In this document: positions 43,792 to 46,453 of the stretch, piece after piece | Position numbering within the stretch: position 1 is the stretch's first letter | Layout of the letters: every line of letters begins with the position of its first letter | From: Gemmatimonadota bacterium | GTDB lineage: Bacteria; Gemmatimonadota; Gemmatimonadetes; Longimicrobiales; Gaopeijiaceae | Reading direction: 5' to 3' | Length of the DNA: 46,453 nt | NCBI GenBank assembly: GCA_028873825.1 | Contig: JAPPNM010000134.1 | Coordinates: forward strand, 1 to 46,453 | Program-made: the position numbers and the translations under genes | The notes under the pieces: generated by a model | What the model was told of the DNA's origin: nothing | The model's database searches: none | What the model saw: the letters and a program-made list of their open reading frames with translations, nothing else

Positions 43792-44534
43792 AGGAGGCGG
43801 GCACGGCGGCGGACGAGTCCGCGGTTCGGACGCGGGTGCTGGTCGTCGAGGACGACCCGGGCATCGCGGCGGTCGTGGCGTACCAGCTCGCCCGGGCGGG
43901 ATACCGGGTCGAAACCGTCGCAACCGGGACCGAGGGCCTCGAGTCGCTGCAGCGGGAAATCCCCGACCTGGTGGTGCTGGACCGGATGCTTCCGGGACTC
44001 TCGGGCGACGAGCTCCTGAAGCTGGTGCGCCGCGATCCCGCCACGGCCGCGGTTCCGGTCCTCGTGCTCACGGCGAAGCGGGAGCGGGCCGACCGGATCG
44101 AAGGCCTCGAGATGGGTGCCGACGACTATCTTACGAAGCCGTTCAGCCCCCGCGAGCTGGTGCTGCGCGTCGACGCCATCCTGCGGCGGGCGCGGTCGGA
44201 CGGACTGGCGCCGGCCGGGGAGGGCCGCATCCTGCGCGCGGCCGACCTGCGGGTGAACCTGGGCTCGATGCGGGTCACGCTCGCCGGTGCGGAGGTCAGG
44301 CTGACGCCCACCGAGTTCCGGCTCCTCACCGCGCTTCTCGAGAAGCGCGGGCGTACCCTGAGCCGGGAGCGGCTCCTGCGCGAGGCGTGGAGGACGGACC
44401 CGGATGCGGCCCGCCGTATCAACACCCGGACCGTGGACATGCACATACGCCGTCTTCGCACCAAGCTGGGTTCGGCGGGGGCCCGGATCGAGACCGTGCG
44501 CGGGTTCGGGTACCTTCTTCGGGTTTCGCAATGA
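43788..44534 (+). CDS. OmpR/PhoB-family response regulator
   Basis: The 248-residue protein has a receiver domain with acidic pair D22-D23, phosphoacceptor D65 in LVVLDRMLPG, T95 in VLTAK and K117 in LTKPFSP. The C-terminal winged-helix domain (about 150-245) has LTPTEFRLLTALLEKRGRTLSRERLL and NTRTVDMHIRRLRTKLG followed by IETVRGFGYLL. The layout is PhoB-type. The start is TTG at 43788 overlapping the upstream stop (TTGA); the next in-frame start would cut the first beta-strand. The stop overlaps the histidine-kinase ATG, so both are coupled. Phosphate response is likely by PhoB/PhoR similarity, but not proven. Confidence 0.92.
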   Translation: MKEAGTAADESAVRTRVLVVEDDPGIAAVVAYQLARAGYRVETVATGTEGLESLQREIPDLVVLDRMLPGLSGDELLKLVRRDPATAAVPVLVLTAKRERADRIEGLEMGADDYLTKPFSPRELVLRVDAILRRARSDGLAPAGEGRILRAADLRVNLGSMRVTLAGAEVRLTPTEFRLLTALLEKRGRTLSRERLLREAWRTDPDAARRINTRTVDMHIRRLRTKLGSAGARIETVRGFGYLLRVSQ

Positions 44535-46285
44535 GGATGCCCCTCGGGCCGGCGGCGCTGGGATTCGGGTCGGGAGCCGTGGTCCTGGTAGCGGCCGTCG
44601 CGTGGACGGCAACGCGCCTCGCGGTGGCGGAGGCGATGTACGGCGACGGCCTGAGGCACCTCGACGTGGCGGTCGAGCTGGGGGCCAAGCAGCTGGCGGC
44701 GTCCCGCCGATCCGCCCTCGACGGCTTCGCGAGCGCTCTCGGCCTCGCGACCGGATACCGCGTCAGCGTGTTCGACGCGGATCTCGGGCTGCTGGCCGAC
44801 TCCGACCTGGGTTCGGGGCCTCCCCGCACTCCGGGGGACCGGAGGCGACGCGTTGAGGTGGCCGGGGCGCTGTTGCGCGGCACCGCCTCGTCGCGCCGGC
44901 CGAGCTTCCCGGACGGCCGGGAATACCTGTTCAGCGCGGCCCGCGTCTACTGGGAAGGCGAATCGGTGGTGATCCGCTTCGGGGATCCTGCGGACCCCAT
45001 CCGGGAGGAGGCGGCCCGGGCCGCCCGCATGGCGGGCGCCGGGGTTCTCGTCTCGGGGCTGGTCGTCCTCGTCCTCTTGCACCGGGCGTTGCGTTCCGTC
45101 ACCGGGCCTCTCGGCGAAGTGAGAGGTCTCCTCGCCCGGCTGGCCGCGGGACGCGCCCCGGGTCCCAGGGCGAAGTTGCCGGGAATCACGGAGCTGGCGC
45201 GGCTGGCGTCGGCGGCCAACCGGGTTCGGTCGGAGCTGGAGGCGCAGGTGGCGCGGGCGGCGCGGGAGCGTGACGAGCTGGCCCATCTCATGGACGTCGT
45301 CGGCGAAGGGCTGATGGCCCTCACCGACGACGCGAGGATCCTGCGCATCAACCCCGCGGCGCGCGACCTTCTCGGCCTCGCCGAGGTGCCTCCGTTCGCT
45401 CCGGCCGGGTCGGTCGTGCGGGATCCGGTCATGCGCGATCTCCTCGAGGCGTCGGTGATCCGCCCCGAGGGTCGCCTCGAGGTCACCGTGGGGGGCCGCG
45501 AACTGGAGGTCCGCACCAAGATGGGCACCGGGGGCGGCTCGGTCGTGCTCCTCGTCGACATCACCGAGCTGCGGCGCCTGGAGGCGGTTCGGTCGGACTT
45601 CGTCGCCAACGCCTCGCACGAGCTCAAGACCCCCCTGACGGTAATCCGCGCCGCCGCCGAAACCGTGCTGGAGGAGGGTCTTCCCCCCCGCCTCCGGGAG
45701 AGGTTCCTGCGGTCGATCGAGGGCAACACCGTGCGGCTCCAGCGTCTGGTGGACGACCTGCTCGACCTCTCCCGCTACGAGTCCGGGGCGTGGCGGCCCG
45801 CGCGGGAGCCGTGCTCGGTCGGAGCGGTGGCGCGGTCCGCGTGGGAGGAGCAGGAGGCGAAGGCCGTGCGCCGGCGCGTCGGTTTCGAGGTCGCGGGGGC
45901 GGGAGAGGCCGTGGGCGACGAAACGGCCCTCTACCAGATCTTCCGCAACCTGTTCGAGAATTCGCTCAGGTACGTGCCCGAGGACCGGGGGCGGATCTCG
46001 GTGGAGATCGAATCGCGCGGCCGCTTCGTGGTCGTGGGGGTGAAGGACAACGGGGCGGGCATTCCGGCCGCCTCGCTGCCCAGGATCTTCGAGCGCTTCT
46101 ACCGAGTGGACACGGCGCGGTCGCGGGAGGAGGGGGGCACCGGGCTGGGTCTGGCCATAGTGCGCCACCTGGTCTCGAGCATGGGGGGCGAGGTTTCGGC
46201 CGAGAGCGCCTGGGGCGTGGGCACGACCGTCACCTTCAGCGTTCCGAGGCACCGCGCCGGCGCGGTGCGCGCCGTCCCGGCGTGA
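44531..46285 (+). CDS. PhoR-type sensor histidine kinase
   Basis: The 584-residue protein has two membrane helices (about 7-32 and 167-186) flanking an extracytoplasmic sensor of about 135 residues. A HAMP-like linker (190-245) and a PAS-like domain with MDVVGEGLMALTDDARILRINPAAR (254-278) follow. The HisKA domain has phosphoacceptor H363 in FVANASHELKTPLT. The HATPase_c domain has N477 (NLFENSLRY), DNGAGIP (506-512) and GGTGLGLAIVRH (535-546). It should autophosphorylate and pass phosphate to the response regulator encoded just upstream, with which its ATG overlaps (ATGA). The extracytoplasmic part is basic and shows no known sensor fold. Confidence 0.92.
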   Translation: MRMPLGPAALGFGSGAVVLVAAVAWTATRLAVAEAMYGDGLRHLDVAVELGAKQLAASRRSALDGFASALGLATGYRVSVFDADLGLLADSDLGSGPPRTPGDRRRRVEVAGALLRGTASSRRPSFPDGREYLFSAARVYWEGESVVIRFGDPADPIREEAARAARMAGAGVLVSGLVVLVLLHRALRSVTGPLGEVRGLLARLAAGRAPGPRAKLPGITELARLASAANRVRSELEAQVARAARERDELAHLMDVVGEGLMALTDDARILRINPAARDLLGLAEVPPFAPAGSVVRDPVMRDLLEASVIRPEGRLEVTVGGRELEVRTKMGTGGGSVVLLVDITELRRLEAVRSDFVANASHELKTPLTVIRAAAETVLEEGLPPRLRERFLRSIEGNTVRLQRLVDDLLDLSRYESGAWRPAREPCSVGAVARSAWEEQEAKAVRRRVGFEVAGAGEAVGDETALYQIFRNLFENSLRYVPEDRGRISVEIESRGRFVVVGVKDNGAGIPAASLPRIFERFYRVDTARSREEGGTGLGLAIVRHLVSSMGGEVSAESAWGVGTTVTFSVPRHRAGAVRAVPA

Positions 46286-46453
46286 ACGGTCCCCGCGGGT
46301 ACGTCCGGCGACGGCGGGGCCGGGACGGTGCGGTTCTCCTCCTCCTTGCCGCGGCGGGGGGGGGGGGGGGGGGGGGGCGGGGGGGCCGGGGGGGGGGCGG
46401 GGGGGGGGGGGGGGGGGGGGGGGCCCGCCGCGCTGACTGCGGCCTTGACCCTC
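46282..46453 (+). CDS. start of an exported protein, interrupted by poly-G sequence and cut by the window edge
   Basis: A GTG overlaps the kinase stop codon (GTGA), as in several other coupled genes here. It opens a frame whose first 25 codons give a basic N-region (YVRRRRGRD) and a hydrophobic stretch AVLLLLAAA. This looks like a signal peptide or lipoprotein signal, but no lipobox cysteine is readable. The frame then enters the poly-G tract and stays open, giving mostly glycine, to the window end. A substrate-binding lipoprotein such as PstS would fit the PhoB/PhoR-like neighbours. The identity cannot be established because the sequence here is doubtful. Confidence 0.35.
   Translation, partial: MNGPRGYVRRRRGRDGAVLLLLAAAGGGGGGGRGGRGGGGGGGGGGGARRADCGLDP
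46356..46423. repeat. 68-base poly-G tract broken by a few C bases
   Basis: Sixty-four of the 68 bases are G, with C only at 46378, 46386-46387 and 46398. Nothing like it occurs elsewhere in the window. It may be a dark-cycle base-calling artefact or a collapsed join; a natural G-rich codon run is less likely. Confidence 0.85.

Noticed and set aside
46356..46423. Functional G-quadruplex regulatory tract
   Set aside because: Length and purity, and position within a putative signal-peptide gene, fit an artefact better.

Overview
This window reads as high-GC chromosomal DNA from an uncultured-type diderm bacterium. It has typical outer-membrane traits: several signal-peptide beta-barrel proteins, lipoproteins, a TolB-like propeller peptidase, MurQ and gamma-glutamyltransferase. 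Gene content, strong G/C third-position bias and frequent GTG/TTG starts fit Gemmatimonadota best. That placement is inference, because no rRNA or marker tree is available here. I see no tRNA, rRNA, CRISPR array, insertion sequence, integrase or phage gene.

Layout. 1-218: an AT-rich palindromic promoter/operator-like module and a dispersed repeat, probably the upstream region of a gene lying off the left edge. 219-4888: an amidohydrolase (-), then a translationally coupled trio (small barrel protein, MoeB/MoeZ-type adenylyltransferase-rhodanese, glycine-rich exported protein). 4916-9154: a fused E1 alpha-beta 2-oxoacid dehydrogenase and a DUF255 thioredoxin-domain protein (-). 9282-14390: a membrane protein, coaE, an NrnA-type DHH phosphoesterase, a hypothetical protein, a Fur-family regulator, CcdA and a thioredoxin-like protein (+). 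14350-19165: an ABC exporter (-), a lipoprotein (+) and gamma-glutamyltransferase (-), with two tail-to-tail overlaps. 19424-23484: a second copy of the AT-rich module, murQ, and a 1008-aa metallopeptidase-propeller-barrel fusion. 23605-28244: a barrel protein, a HEAT-cyclophilin lipoprotein and an alkyltransferase-like protein (-). 28403-32458: an LVIVD-repeat lipoprotein, a YVTN beta-propeller protein and Pcm (+). 32503-39173: a small membrane protein (-), a POT peptide transporter, a TPR protein, OsmC, an acyl-CoA synthetase, CutA, a TerB-like protein and a basic membrane-anchored protein. 39216-42254: a DUF1499-like protein, a lipoprotein and a DUF445 protein (-). 42544-46453: a LeuA-family enzyme, an OmpR/PhoB-type response regulator, a PhoR-type kinase, and the start of another exported protein that runs into a 68-base poly-G tract, probably an assembly or sequencing artefact.

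Themes. Peptide and cell-wall recycling recurs (gamma-glutamyltransferase, MurQ, POT transporter, metallopeptidase), as do envelope redox and protein quality control (CcdA, thioredoxin-like proteins, cyclophilin, Pcm). The most interesting non-coding signal is two dispersed intergenic elements. One is a module with a TGTAAAG-N7-TACA core seen upstream of murQ, upstream of the LVIVD lipoprotein and at the left edge, with a degenerate copy at 35.5 kb. The other is a repeat with core CAGCCCGTGGACAAAATCC present at four sites. The five lipoproteins also share unusually long arginine-rich signal-peptide N-regions.
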